From Tipula vernalis (Eukaryota > Arthropoda > Insecta > Diptera > Tipulidae), in assembly GCA_958295665.1 (NCBI GenBank), contig OY282558.1:133538701-133602700 (forward strand): DNA of 64,000 bases, given 5' to 3'. Position numbers and translations under genes: made by a program. Numbering within the stretch: position 1 is the first letter of the stretch; the number at the start of each line of letters is the position of its first letter. The notes under the pieces were generated by a model. It had not been told where the DNA came from. It did not search any database and saw nothing but the letters and a program-made list of their open reading frames with translations. Shown here in pieces: positions 11,684 through 22,898 of this stretch.

Positions 11684-13173
11684 TTCTTTTAAAATAAGTC
11701 AAAAACAAAATTTTAGAGTAAACCCAATTTTTTTTTACTTTTATTGCAAATAATTACACTTTTAAAACAATAATTTAAATTTTCTTTCTTTAGGCCTATA
11801 AAAAATTTAATTTTCCGTATTTTAAGTTAAAGAATGCAGAAAGTGGTGTTGTTTTGACCGAAAAATTTAATTTTTTCCAAATTTTTTTTGTAAACTAGTG
11901 TATTATTTTATAATTATTTATCAACTAAAAAAATATTTAATATTTACTGAACAAATAAATATCTCTCGAAACTTTTAAATTTAGCATTTTTTATAATTAT
12001 CACAAACACTTTTAACAATGTTTACTTTTAATAAGTTAAAATTTCACAATAAATATTTTTATCCTGTGACAATTTGAATTAAGTCGCACAAAAGTTACCG
12101 TTGAACTGAAGCAAAAACATAATAATTTTGAATGGCAACGATCATTTCTCCCCTAAATTACAAAAATATACTCTCACCCTCGCACACACACACTGGGACT
12201 GGGATAGTACAATAAAACAGTGTCATTCGAAAAAAATATTCCATTAAAAAATAAAGAATTTTTTTTTTTTGGTTTTTTATCCTCGCCCTTTAAATTTTAT
12301 TACTAATAAATTTTCCACTCCTCATATAAAAACATTGTAAACAGAACTGTTGCCCGTAGTCAATAAAAGTATTTGTAATAGCAAGATGTCCTTAACCAGA
12401 CAAAAATACCTAAATTTTAGTTCAAAATAGGTTAAACTCAAAATTTTTCCTTACGAAATACAAAATATTTACATTTGTTTATACTGCCCATAATATGTAT
12501 AAAAATTTACTGCTGTGTAGTATCGTTTAAAAGGTTATTTAATGCATCAAAAATATATTAATTGTAAACCTTATCAAAAAATAAATACACCAACTTCAGA
12601 CTCCATTTACAAATGTTACGAAAAACTGCTTTCAATCGAAAATTCTTGTTTTAGAAAATGATTAATATTTTTTGATCCATGTAAGATATCAAAGAGTATA
12701 TGTAATATCACGTTTGAAAGGTTATTAAGTGCTTTAAAATAACGTATATTTTCCGTATTTAAAAAAGCAAGTTGTATCCACGACTTGCAAAGCTTTTTAC
12801 AGAAAATGCGAAAAAAGTCATAAAATTTTACAAAAAAGTGCTCGAAACTACCTTTAATGATAACAAAAAACCAATTTTTGTGGTTTTAATCGATAGTTCA
12901 TACAATTTTACTTCAACAAATGGTATAATCAATTTTTTTTGAAAACGTTTGTGAGATTTATATTTTATTGGCAAGAATCCGGCAATTTTTTTTTTGCATG
13001 TTTTTGCGTTGAAAACCATCTAATTTTTAACTTTTCTAATTTTTTTTTCACCTAAATTTATTATTTTGAACCTACTTTGAAATTTTGCCTGGCGAATATC
13101 AAAAAGAAATACTTTAAAATTCACCATACATTTTTTGTGCACTCGAAGATACTCGGCTATGTATATAGGTATA
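11684..13173. other. AT-rich stretch without a recognisable gene
   Basis: No motif or domain seen on either strand. Two similar phrases (TTTAAAAGGTTATTTAATGC near 12527 and TTTGAAAGGTTATTAAGTGC near 12713) suggest remnants of an older dispersed repeat. The few short frames are low-complexity. Confidence 0.5.
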
Positions 13174-13175
13174 TA

Positions 13176-14512
13176 CCACCTTGATCAAAAAGTTCCCGAA
13201 ATTTATTCAGAAAATTAAAATACAAGTTTATTAATCTAAATCTATTTTGTCCCCTTCAAAGTAATCCCCATCGACTACAACACACTTATGCCAGCGCTTG
13301 ATCCAATCCTTGAAACATTTTTTATATTCGGTTTTCGGTATGTCCATCAGTGCTTCCTGCGATTTTTCCATTATTTCCTCTCGGCTGCTGAAATGCGTTC
13401 CCCGTAATGGTTTTTTAACTCGATTGAACAGAAAGAAGTCACAGGGAGCCAAATCAGGTGAATTCGGTGGCTGTTGGATGGTATTTGTTGCATTTTTCGT
13501 CAAAAAATTACGAATAATGATGGCACTGTGCGACGGTGCGTTATCATGGTGCAAAATCCACGAGTTTTCTGCCCACAATTCTGGTCTCTTTCGGCGAACT
13601 GCTTCACGCAAATGTGCCATAACGCCCAAATAATACTCTTTATTTACGGTCTGGCCTTCTGGCAAAAATTCATGATGCACTACACCGTTGTAATCCATGA
13701 AAACCGTGAGCATTGCCTTCGTTTTTGACTGAAAACGATGTGGTTTTTTGGTCTCGGCTCATTTGGTGAACGCCATTCACATGCCTGACGTCTGGATTGC
13801 GTGTCGTACTCATAAACCCACGTCTCGTCTCCAGTAATGATCCTTTTGATGAATGTGGGATCGGATTCAGCCTCGCAAATCATGTCTTTTGCGACGTCAA
13901 CACGGTCTCTTTTTTGCATGAAATTGAGATCTTTTGGCACCAACTTTGCTGCTACACGACGGAAACCCAAATCATTAACCAAAATATCTTGGACGGATCC
14001 ATAGGCAATGTTCTAGTCCTCCGCTATCTCTCTGATGGTTAATTTGCGGTTATTGACCAACATTTCTTTTACTATATCAATGTTTTCGTCGGTTTTCGAT
14101 GTCGATGGTCTGCCACTGCGTTCATCATCTTCGATTGACTCACGACCACTTTTAAACCGCTCGTGCTACTGGTAAACGACCGTTTTCTTTAGAGAATCGT
14201 TGCCGAAACACTTTTCAAACATATCCAACGTTCGCGCACCATTAAATCCGTTTTTTACGCCGTTTATTTAATACAAGTTCGTTGTTGCAAATTTAAATCC
14301 ATTTCTAAAATTGTAAATAATCGCCAACACGCACAGAGATAGATGTACTCTTGACTACGTAACTTTTGCAAATGTCAAGCCATGACGCTAAGATTTAGAA
14401 GGAATATCAACAACAGATGTACCATATTAACAAAATAAACAGAACTCAAATCGGAACGATGGGAGCGCCACACGGTGGTTGTTCCCGGAACCCACCTTTT
14501 TGATCAAAGTGG
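13176..14512 (-). mobile_element. mariner DNA transposon, full length but dead
   Basis: The 1337-bp unit is bounded by inverted ends CCACCTTGATCAAAAAG (left) and, read inward from the right, CCACTTTGATCAAAAAG, each flanked by TA (13174-13175 and 14513-14514). That is the target duplication of the Tc1/mariner superfamily. The length and a single transposase gene fit mariner. The transposase is inactivated by stops and frameshifts, so the copy could move only if supplied in trans. Confidence 0.9.
13231..14302 (-). pseudogene. mariner transposase (DD34D), disabled
   Basis: The catalytic triad is all present: TGDETW, HHDNAPSH and SPDLAPCDFF, with exactly 34 residues between the last two aspartates. 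The helix-turn-helix part shows SGRPSTSKTDENI and NRKLTIREIAED. Lesions: a frameshift in the first ~15 codons, TAG at 14168-14166 in the position of the usual tryptophan of the YQWH motif, TAG at 14015-14013, and a one-base frameshift in an A run near 13740. The two largest open pieces are 13982-13680 and 13713-13231. Confidence 0.9.
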
Positions 14513-16809
14513 TATAACCATGTTTAGCAATAGAAACGTTTTACCCACTTTTAATATATAATAGCCCGATAACTATGCTATTTTCAAATAAAGAAAATGT
14601 AAAATACCACATTGGTATTGTAAAACCCATGCTGCGAGGGGCAACGTGAGTTATATTTTGTATAACAAAATGTTGAGTAGTCAATGTAAAACTATTTGTA
14701 GCCAAATTGAATGAAAAACTATATTCAATTATAAAAAGTAGTTAAATCAAAGTACACTATGGCAATTTAAAGAACGGTCACTATTATTTCAAAAATCACT
14801 GCTACAGTGTGAAAACTGAAAAAATGGAACTATTTCTTATTAATTTACGAAATTTATTTCAACAAAAGTGGATAAAACGTTGTATGCCACTGGTGAGCAA
14901 AGAGATATTATTTACTTGGGATAATGTCCCACTCGGCTATCGCCTCGTGAGACAAACTTATCCCTCATGGATAATATCTCGTTTTGCTCATTAGTACCAT
15001 AAATAACTATAATTTTCAATAAATGATTGTAATCCTTCTGTTCCATTATACACTACCAATTTTTTGATGGCCATTCATAATTTGTATTTGATATTTACTT
15101 GGTTGGAATATAAAGCTACAAGTATAAATCTACTCCCTCGCCGAATGCGTACAATCATACCAAACACAATTAACATCATAATGGGATTAAATAATAATAA
15201 TACAATAATATAAAAAAAATCATTTTGTGCTTTTTTACGAGCTTATTTGTTTTAATAATAAATACATTTTATATTAATCCTATTAATAAATTGGGTAAAA
15301 TAAAAATAAAAATAAAATGAAATTGAAAAAGTAATTTTTTCCATGTACTCATAGTTAAAGAGTAGGTGTTTGGGTGGAGGTGGGTCTTTACGAGCCGAAT
15401 ATGCTAACGCAATAATGGCTATGTTATATCCCACTTAAAATGTCGCATGTCGAACACATAAAGATTTAAATTGATTTTTCTCACCTAGTTATGATTGTTA
15501 TGATAAAAATCTAGTCTAGAAAATAACGAAATATATTTCCAGAATCCAACTTATTTCTATTCTTAGATTTTAATTTGTGAAAAGTTTATTTCTTTGGATC
15601 ACACATTTGAAAAGCATAAAATTCATACCTATACAGATGAAAAAAGAAAAAGCTTTCAAATTGAACTATTTTGCTTAATGTTTCTTTTAATGAGTTTTGG
15701 GACTATGAAGCTTTTCCATTTAAATTTTGATTGAAACAATCTTATGACAGTTCTATCATTTTATAGCTTTTGAATGTTTGTTTTTTATATATTTTTTTCA
15801 CCTTTTTAAAGCCGGATTGAAAAGATTTGAAAGTTTAAATTACCGAACATAAGGTTTAACGTCGAAATAAATAGATAAACGAATTTTAATATTTTTTGAG
15901 ATTGGGCTTTGAATTATGCTTATAAGAACAAAAAATGTAAATCATTGTAACGAATTGTTTTTTTTTACAGATATAGAAATATCCATTTTGACAGTGTGTG
16001 TACCACTGCGTTTTTTTTACTTTAAAATATTACGAAAACTAGAACTTTTTTTTAGTTTTTAACATTTTCTAAATAATGAAGTTTTGTACAATAAAGCTTG
16101 ATTGGCTTTTGCAGTCTCAAAGCAATAACCTTCATCCAAAAGTTTAATTGCTTGTTACGTAATTTACGTACGAAAGTTATTATTGAAAAGGATTAAACTA
16201 ATTTTATAATAGAAACATTATGCATTTAATGATAAAGTGGTAATATGATTCCCTTTTAGTTTGAAAACCCAATCCAATATTTGAACAAAAAGTTTAAAAT
16301 CTTATTTGGTTAGTATCGCATTTTATTTTAAGCTTGAGCTTTTAAAAAAATTAGCTAAACTTTTGAATTGTTTAAAGGTTTTGGTAAATTTCCGCAGTTT
16401 AGTGTTGAAGATTTAAGTGAGCCTCACTATTTAGTTTGAATATATAGGGTGGCACTTCAAAAGGCCAACTCATACAATAATTTACATTCATACATAATTT
16501 CTTATACATAATTTAAAATAATAATTAAAACAGACTTAATTAAAATTTAAAATTTTAGAGGGGTTCATAATCCAAGAGATTTTAATCCATGTTACTTTTG
16601 CCAATGTAATCACTACAATTTGAAGTTTTATTCCGTTGAATTGATTATTTTTGAGTTTTTAATCTTCAGTTACCTTCCTCTTGAAGTTTTTAGTACTTTT
16701 GTTTAGTGGTGTGGATGGATAACTAAATTACGTAACAAACATAACAACTTAACATATCGGCCCCTTGAAAGGATTGGCTTTCAAAATTATAGAATATGAT
16801 TTTCAAGTA
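14513..16809. other. AT-rich stretch without a recognisable gene
   Basis: Apart from the imperfect hairpin at 14891-14996 I see no gene or element. Composition is strongly AT-rich with many T and A runs. Short frames such as 14809-14994 and 15252-15434 have no recognisable motif. Confidence 0.45.
14891..14996. repeat. Imperfect inverted repeat (hairpin)
   Basis: Left arm TGAGCAAAGAGATATTAT...GGGATAA and right arm (read inward) TGAGCAAAACGAGATATTAT...GGGATAA face each other around a short core containing TCGGCTATCGCCTCG. Arms are about 40-50 nt with small indels. Possibly the core of a MITE; no TA or other duplication could be assigned. Confidence 0.5.
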
Positions 16810-16824
16810 CACTCAAAAAAAATT
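16810..16824 (+). repeat. Left terminal inverted repeat of the CACTA element
   Basis: CACTCAAAAAAAATT, identical over 15 bases to the inverted right end. It is preceded by TA at 16808-16809. Confidence 0.85.
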
Positions 16825-17137
16825 TTAGTAAAAACTAAAAATTTCGTTTTATAATCAACTAAAAATTGTTATAAAAATTAGTCAATAAATTAGTGTCATA
16901 ATTTTTATAATTTAAAATTTTTAAATTTAATCACATATATTAGTATTAATATACATCAGAAAAGTATTTAATTTTATTACCACGCATTTCGAATTTATAA
17001 CGTATAAAGTAGTTAATTTCATAGATTATTTTTACTTTTTATCCATAATCATAGTTGATTCAAACTATTGATTGTAATTAATTCAAAAACAGCACTTTTT
17101 GTTTAATCTAAGTCGCTTATTCTTTCTACAACGAGTG

Positions 17138-17264
17138 TGTTATACATTTTACTACGAAAAATATTATAGGAGTAGAATTTACGACCAAAACTGTTATGTA
17201 TTTTATGCCGAAAGCGCTTATACTGTTTACAACATAATATGTGTTATACATTTTACAACCGAAA
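17138..17264 (+). repeat. Subterminal direct repeats of the CACTA element
   Basis: Three copies of a ~22-bp phrase close to TGTTATACATTTTACNACGAAA start at 17138, 17192 and 17242, roughly 50 bp apart, with a partial copy (TTTACGACCAAAA) at 17179. CACTA elements commonly carry subterminal repeats bound by their accessory protein, so these may be binding sites. That role is inferred. Confidence 0.55.
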
Positions 17265-17445
17265 TTGTGATGAATTTAATATTTAATTTGGATCATCAAA
17301 ATTTGTGAGGTAGGTTCGATTATTTTCATTAAATTTTTCTTAAATAAATAAAAATAATACAAAAATTTCAACTCAAAACTTAAACATAAATTCCATTTTA
17401 TTTCGTATCCCTAATTACAAATTATGTCTTAATGTACATAAATTT

Positions 17446-19590
17446 TTAACTTTGTTTCTGAAATTCAAAAATTACACCTGATAAACTGGATGCCTTTGTA
17501 TCAGTTGGCAAATAGATGTCGTACAAATACTGCTGAATGAAAGTCCAAATGAGCTCAGATTCATGAGGGTATTTTAAATTAAAAATTTGATATATTTTAA
17601 AAATTACGTCTACAGCTTTCGGAATTGTGGGCAGTTTAAATTTGATGAAATCAAAAAATACGTAAATGTCCTGTAAATTGTTTAGGTTATCTCCAACTGC
17701 CACAATTACTGGCTGCATCGTCATATTTAGATTCAAATATTTCTCTCTCATTTTACATAAGGTTCCATGAATTTCATTTTGGGTTGTTACGTGTATAATT
17801 ACACTTAGTTGGGCATCGGTGATGGATGGCTGCCAAATATTTTTTTTTATGGATATTTTTTTTGGTTTTAGAAGCCCGGCTAGAAGGATGATTGATAAGT
17901 AATCCTGGTTTCCTAAGAAAACAAAAAGCATTATTTTACGAATCCCTCTTTAAAAAATTAATAATTATAATTACCCTCAATTTCATCGTCCCACTTATCA
18001 AACTCTTTCTTAACCGCTTTATTTTTTATAGTTTTGAATATTGTTTTAGCTTTACGCTTATACTTATTCCAGTTATTAAGGAAATTGTTTTTCTTGCCAG
18101 GAAACAGTAGGTAAAAATCTATTTCCATTAAATTATGGCCTAAAGAATTGCAGTATAATGGCCACATTTGTATTATTTCTCCTGTATTTGATTTCAAAAT
18201 GTCTTTTCTTCGGTAATTAAAAGTCAACCGCCAACGCTCTGTTATGTCGGCCCAAGGTTCGATGTTGTGCTTTAACCACATTCTGTTCGTTTCTACATTT
18301 GTAATTCAAATCGCACGTTAATGATATATTTTCATTTTTTACTGTAATGTTAATACATACCATTGTCAGCATTATTTATGCTACTTCCTTCACAACTTGA
18401 ATTAATTAAGTTTTCAAAATTGGAATTTGTTGCGCTTTGAGGCGGGTTTGTTTTTGGGCTCGCACAATTTAAGATGCTGAGTTTCCTTAATTTAGATGTT
18501 TCGTTGACATTTTTGCCGTATAAGAGCCCACGAGCGTTTTTCTTTCCATTTCTTGGGATGTACCAAAGCTCCTTTGAAATAAACAGATACTTCAACAATC
18601 ATAAAAAAAACTTGTGTACATAATATCTCTACTTACAATATTCTCATTAGGAAATTTACTTTTTATTAATTTAGAAGTTTCCTCGATTTCTTTATTTGTC
18701 ATCCTTCGTTGATATTTGGTAATAAATAGTTTAATGAAGTTATCCACAAAGGGTTTTCTGTGATACTCATCAAAATTGTTTTTATTGTTATTGTAGAATT
18801 CTACAAGAGAGCGCCCAATAATTGTACTTGTTGTAAAATTTTCCAAAAAATCGTTAACTGATTGTCAATCAGATGTATTTCCGCTCCAGCCACTTGTTGT
18901 AGATGACCAGTTGGAACAGTTAGAAATGGTGTCCGTAGAACCACTACAAGCCTTTTGAACTGAAGTGTTTTGTAAATTATCACAATCTAATCCCTAATTA
19001 GATATCAATTTATAAACGTTCAGAAAAAAGATTTCATACGCCTAAAAAGATCGATCAAAATGCACGCACGAAAAAATGCAGAACCAAACTGAGAATGGAG
19101 GTGTCTTTTGGTAGAATAGAACTATATAACTTTTATATAAATATAGTAGTTACCATTGTAGTTCTCCATTCAGTTAGATTAATGATGAAATCGATGCGAT
19201 ACCCGATTTCCTCGCCTGGAAATATTATTTTTACATCTTCATAATTCATTACTTTTAAAGTGTGTAGCGAACATCTTTTAACTGAAATAAGTTTAAAAAA
19301 ATATTTTACACAAATTAAGTTAATCAGTAAATACTTAAGAACAAGATTTACTTACGTAAAAGTTTCTGAAACACTTCTTCTTCCATATTCCATTTCTCAA
19401 CTATCAATTCTTTTAAATTGATAACGGTGCTCTACTTAATATTAATTTGTTGAATCACATTATTATCTAAACTACACATCCAATTTCTTCCTACATGTGC
19501 ATTATTTGATCCATCCAAATGATCTACCGCGTGGTCTATACTACTTTCTCCATTATCCTGTTCCAATGATTCAGTTGTATTTGTTGACAT
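17446..19590 (-). pseudogene. CACTA accessory gene, six exons, two nonsense codons
   Basis: Exons 19590-19356, 19281-19154, 18993-18637, 18571-18361, 18292-17975 and 17912-17446 join in phase through GT..AG introns of 74, 160, 65, 68 and 62 bp. They give 571 codons plus a stop. The N-terminal part (LLKRCSLHTL...FPGEEIGYRIDF) resembles the SAM-like domain of proteins paired with insect CACTA-type transposases. Later come YIPRNGKKNARG, MWPLYCNSLGHNLMEIDF, SVIIHVTTQNEI and KAVDVIFKIYQIFN, which I recall from the same family. Exon 1 has TAG at 19434-19432 and exon 3 has TGA at 18867-18865, both in frame, so this copy is probably inactive unless start or splicing differs. Confidence 0.7.
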
Positions 19591-20046
19591 CTTAATAATC
19601 AGTTATGGCTTTGCCTTAAATAATCACTTATTCTTTAAATTTTAGTAAAATTAAATATTTTTTTATGTATATGCATAAAAACTGAAAATTCACGCTGAAC
19701 GATGATCTTTTCCTTGAATTTTATTTCGACTTTATTGTTTACAGATCCACACGTTAATGAAAAATATAATGAATTATGATGCATGTATTATTTTCTCTTT
19801 GTAACGGATATATAGAGAGAAAACATCATATTTTATTTAGTAGAGTTTATAACACTGTTATTATTTACACTAAAAAAGTTTTGTTTTTATTTAAGATGTT
19901 ATAATTTATAAAACCGGACTGTTTTTACTTTCACAACAACAATATTGCAATTCATAAATTTATATGAAAATATGTTTAACACAAATTTTTATATTTTTTG
20001 TGGTTATGTATTTTTAACATAATCTTTGGTTGAAAATGATAGAAAA
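19591..20046. other. Spacer between the two CACTA genes
   Basis: The 456 bp between the accessory gene start and the original transposase stop is AT-rich, with no open frame of note. It should hold the accessory gene promoter on the minus strand, but no clear element can be picked out. Confidence 0.4.
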
Positions 20047-20154
20047 TTAGAAGAAATGCTTTAATCGAATGACCTTATCACCGTTCGGCGTATAGTATAA
20101 ATGTATTGGATTTACATTAAAATCTGTAATAAGTTTTAGGACCTTTTCATTGGT
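20047..20154 (-). CDS. Severed C-terminal tail of the CACTA transposase
   Basis: This continues the transposase reading frame. Directly after the left copy of the 8-bp duplication GTTGGACG, the minus strand stays open for 35 residues (including NPIHLYYTPNGDKVIRLKHF) and ends with TAA at 20049-20047. The phase matches exactly if the foldback-like element and one duplication copy are removed. The intact protein would have been 813 residues rather than 780. Today the tail has no start of its own and is separated by 2.7 kb from the rest. The similarity of the tail to the usual ends of this family is from memory. Confidence 0.8.
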   Translation of the reverse strand, partial: TNEKVLKLITDFNVNPIHLYYTPNGDKVIRLKHFF

Positions 20155-20171
20155 TGGACGGGAATGGGTAC

Positions 20172-20391
20172 GAAGAGCCGAATTTCAAAGGGCCGAATGT
20201 CGAAGGGCCGAATGTCAAAGGGCCGAATGGGTCGAAGGGCCGAATGTGTCGAAGGGCCGAATGTCGAAGGGCCGAATGTCGAAGGGCCGAATGTGTCGAA
20301 GGGCCGAAAGTGTCAAAGGGCCGAATATCGAAGGGCCGAATAGGTCGAAGGGCCGAATGGGTCGAAGGGCCGAATGGGTCGAAGGGCCGAA
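20172..20391 (+). repeat. GGGCCGAAT minisatellite, left arm
   Basis: About 14 head-to-tail units of 15-17 bp built on GGGCCGAATGTCGAA with GGGTC, GTGTC and GTC variants. The unit has no stop codon in several frames, which creates spurious open frames on both strands. It forms the outer end of the left foldback arm and is followed by a T run at 20392-20404. Confidence 0.95.
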
Positions 20392-21137
20392 TTTTTTTTT
20401 TTTTGTTTTGTTTTTAGAAATATAATTTTTAAAATTCGTTGTTTTAAGGAATATTTGGTAATTTTTTTTTTTCAAATATAAATTACTTTCTTATGAATTT
20501 ATGTATTTTATTATATTTGATCTTTGGATATTCTATCGACACAAATATTGCATTAATTGAGGTTGTTTATATTTTGCGTTCCTTTTGGAATTATCAAGTG
20601 AAAAAATATTTGTACATAATAGGTATTTTACCAAAACCAAGGCTTATTATATCAATATAAATGGAATATATATGTAGGTATATACATATGTATTACTTTT
20701 GTAGTATAACCCGCTCGTATATAATAACAAAAGGCGAAGGTTATTTTATTCTAATATGCGTACCAAATGTAAATAGATTTTAAATAAGAAAACGGAATTT
20801 TGTCATAAAATGTCATAAAAATTCAATTTACTTCTGTTCTTTAAACTGATGATAATATTCATTCTGTTCGAACGATGATATTTTCTAGACCATTATATAG
20901 TTTATTGCTATTGTTTTAGAAAAAAAAAAAAAGTAAGTGGTGGAATTTGTCTTTTGGAACAAAGAATCCTAATTATCGGTCGGCTTTCTTTCAACCTCAC
21001 TATACGAAAATGCATTATTTTGCTCTACACGATAAATACATAAAAAAAAGGGATGGAAAGATTTTTCAAGTGTGGATCTACAAAAAAGAATTTTATTGAT
21101 GTGTCCATGAACATAATCATAAATAAATAATGTTGTA

Positions 21138-21352
21138 CACCAATACCTCGCTTTACGATATTATTATTTTCCGAAAAATTGGGCGTAAATCGAAATTTCT
21201 TGTCGTTTTATTGGAAAATTTCGAAAATAGAGGGATTGGTGACATGTACACTAATCCCTCGATTTAGGAAATTTTCCAATAAAACGACAAGAAATTTCGA
21301 TTTAAGCCCAATTTTTCGGAAAATAATAATATCGTAAAGCGGGGTATTGGTG
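21138..21352. repeat. Hairpin MITE flanked by TA
   Basis: This 215-bp near-perfect palindrome begins CACCAATACCTCGCTTTACG and ends in its inverse, with TA at 21136-21137 and 21353-21354. The TA duplication and the end sequence suggest a non-autonomous Tc1/mariner or pogo relative. Its centre (GAGGGATTGGTG / CACTAATCCCTC) carries a second facing pair of the same end motif, so each half looks like a ~100-bp unit with its own ends. Confidence 0.8.
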
Positions 21353-21783
21353 TATTATGTGTTTTGGTTATTCTATACATATACCTATTTGCATCATGGA
21401 CAAATATATCTAGAAAAAGAAAAGACAAGAGAAAGATAAAAAAAATATCTAGAAAAAGAAGAAAAGCTCAAGAGAAACTAACTTCCGGAATTATAATTTT
21501 AAATAAAATTTGTGTAATTATAACAATTTGTTTTTTATTAATTGAATCTGAACCATCTTGATGTAAGTAGATAAATGCCTACTCATAAAAAATCAACTTA
21601 AAATAAGGGACATAGGAAAACTGACTTTGGTATGTAAATTTTGCATTACAACATATTGCAATTACAAAACGTTGAAATTTTAAAATATTGCAATATAAAA
21701 TCTTGCTTAACAATTTCCCTTACTATTTTTTCTATATTCTGAGGAAAATAAATTGAAGAAAAATTACATCGACTAATTTAACT

Positions 21784-21910
21784 TGGAATTGTAGAGGCTA
21801 ACGGCTTCGGTCGCTGCGCTCCCCCCCGCTTAGCCCTCCGAGGGGCTTTAGATTTGTGCTTTGGGGGACGCAGGAGCCGGGATCAGCAAACATGTCGCAC
21901 TGCGTGCCGC
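21784..21910. other. GC-rich island of unknown origin
   Basis: Roughly 125 bp, clearly richer in G and C than the AT-rich surroundings, with CGGCTTCGGTCGCTGCG, a C run, CCCTCCGAGGGG and CACTGCGTGCCGCACG, in the unpaired centre of the foldback element. No open frame or RNA gene motif that I can name. The abrupt change of composition suggests captured or unrelated DNA. Confidence 0.5.
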
Positions 21911-22643
21911 ACGTAGGAGCAGATTATATAGAATAAAAGGATTACCCAAATACATAATGTTGTAATTTATGACTGGATGAATGGAAAACATCAATAAAAC
22001 TCTTTTTTGTAGATCCACCCTTTAAAAATCTTTCCATCCCTTTGTTTGTTATGTGTTCGCCGTGTAGAGAAAAAAAATACATCGTATAGTGAGATTGAAA
22101 GAAAGCCGACCGATAATTAGGATTCATTATTTACTTCTTTTTTTTCTAAAACAATAGTAATAAACTATATAATGTTCTCGAAAATAACATCGTTGGTAAA
22201 TGAAAGAATTTTTATGACATTTTATGACAAAATTCCTTTTTCTTATTTAAAATCTATTTACATTTGGTACGCATATTAGAAAAAAATAACCTTCGCCTTT
22301 TGTTATTATATACGAGCGGGTTATAGTACAAAAGTAATACATATGTGTATACCTACATATATATTCCATTTATATTGATATAATAAGACTTGGTTTTGGT
22401 AAAATACCTATTATGTACAAATATTTTTTCACTTGATAATACCAAAAGGAACGCAAAATATAAACAACCTCAATTAATGCAATATTTGTGTCGATAGAAT
22501 ATCCAAAGATCAAATATAATAAAATACATAAACTCATAAAAAATTAATTTATATTTGACAAAAAAAAAATTACCAAATATTCCTTAAAACAACAAATTTT
22601 AAAAATTATATTTCTAAAAACAAAACAAAACAAAAAAAAAAAC

Positions 22644-22897
22644 TCGGCCCTTCGACCCATTCGGCCCTTCGACCCATTCGGCCCTTCGACCCATTCGGCC
22701 CTTCGACCCATTCGGCCCTTCGACCCATTCGGCCCTTCGACATTCGGCCCTTCGACATTCGGCCCTTCGACACATTCGGCCCTTCGACAAATTCGGCCCT
22801 TCGACATTCGGCCCTTCGACATTCGGCCCTTCGACACATTCGGCCCTTTGAAATTCGGCCCTTCGACATTCGGCCCTTCGACATTTGGCCCTTTGAT
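22644..22897 (-). repeat. GGGCCGAAT minisatellite, right arm
   Basis: About 16 units of the same 15-17 bp repeat as the left arm, in inverted orientation, preceded by a run of A at 22621-22641. Five adjacent units share the GGGTC variant, which points to local expansion after the arms diverged. Confidence 0.95.
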
Positions 22898-22898
22898 A

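Noticed and set aside
13298..13728. Plus-strand frames of 84-111 codons
   Set aside because: Antisense shadows of the mariner transposase.
14809..14994. 61-codon plus-strand frame
   Set aside because: Overlaps the imperfect hairpin and has no family resemblance.
20172..20391. Possible CRISPR array
   Set aside because: Units are contiguous 15-17 bp copies with no unique spacers, in a eukaryotic transposon.
20150..20475. Open frames of 86-91 codons (RRAEC/EGPNV/KGRMS repeats) on both strands, and their partners at 22544-22902
   Set aside because: They exist only because the minisatellite unit lacks stop codons in several frames; composition is purely that of the repeat.
21364..21561. Lysine/arginine-rich frame in the foldback spacer as a real gene
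   Set aside because: Dominated by a duplicated ATCTAGAAAAAGA segment; no domain, and foldback elements are usually non-coding.
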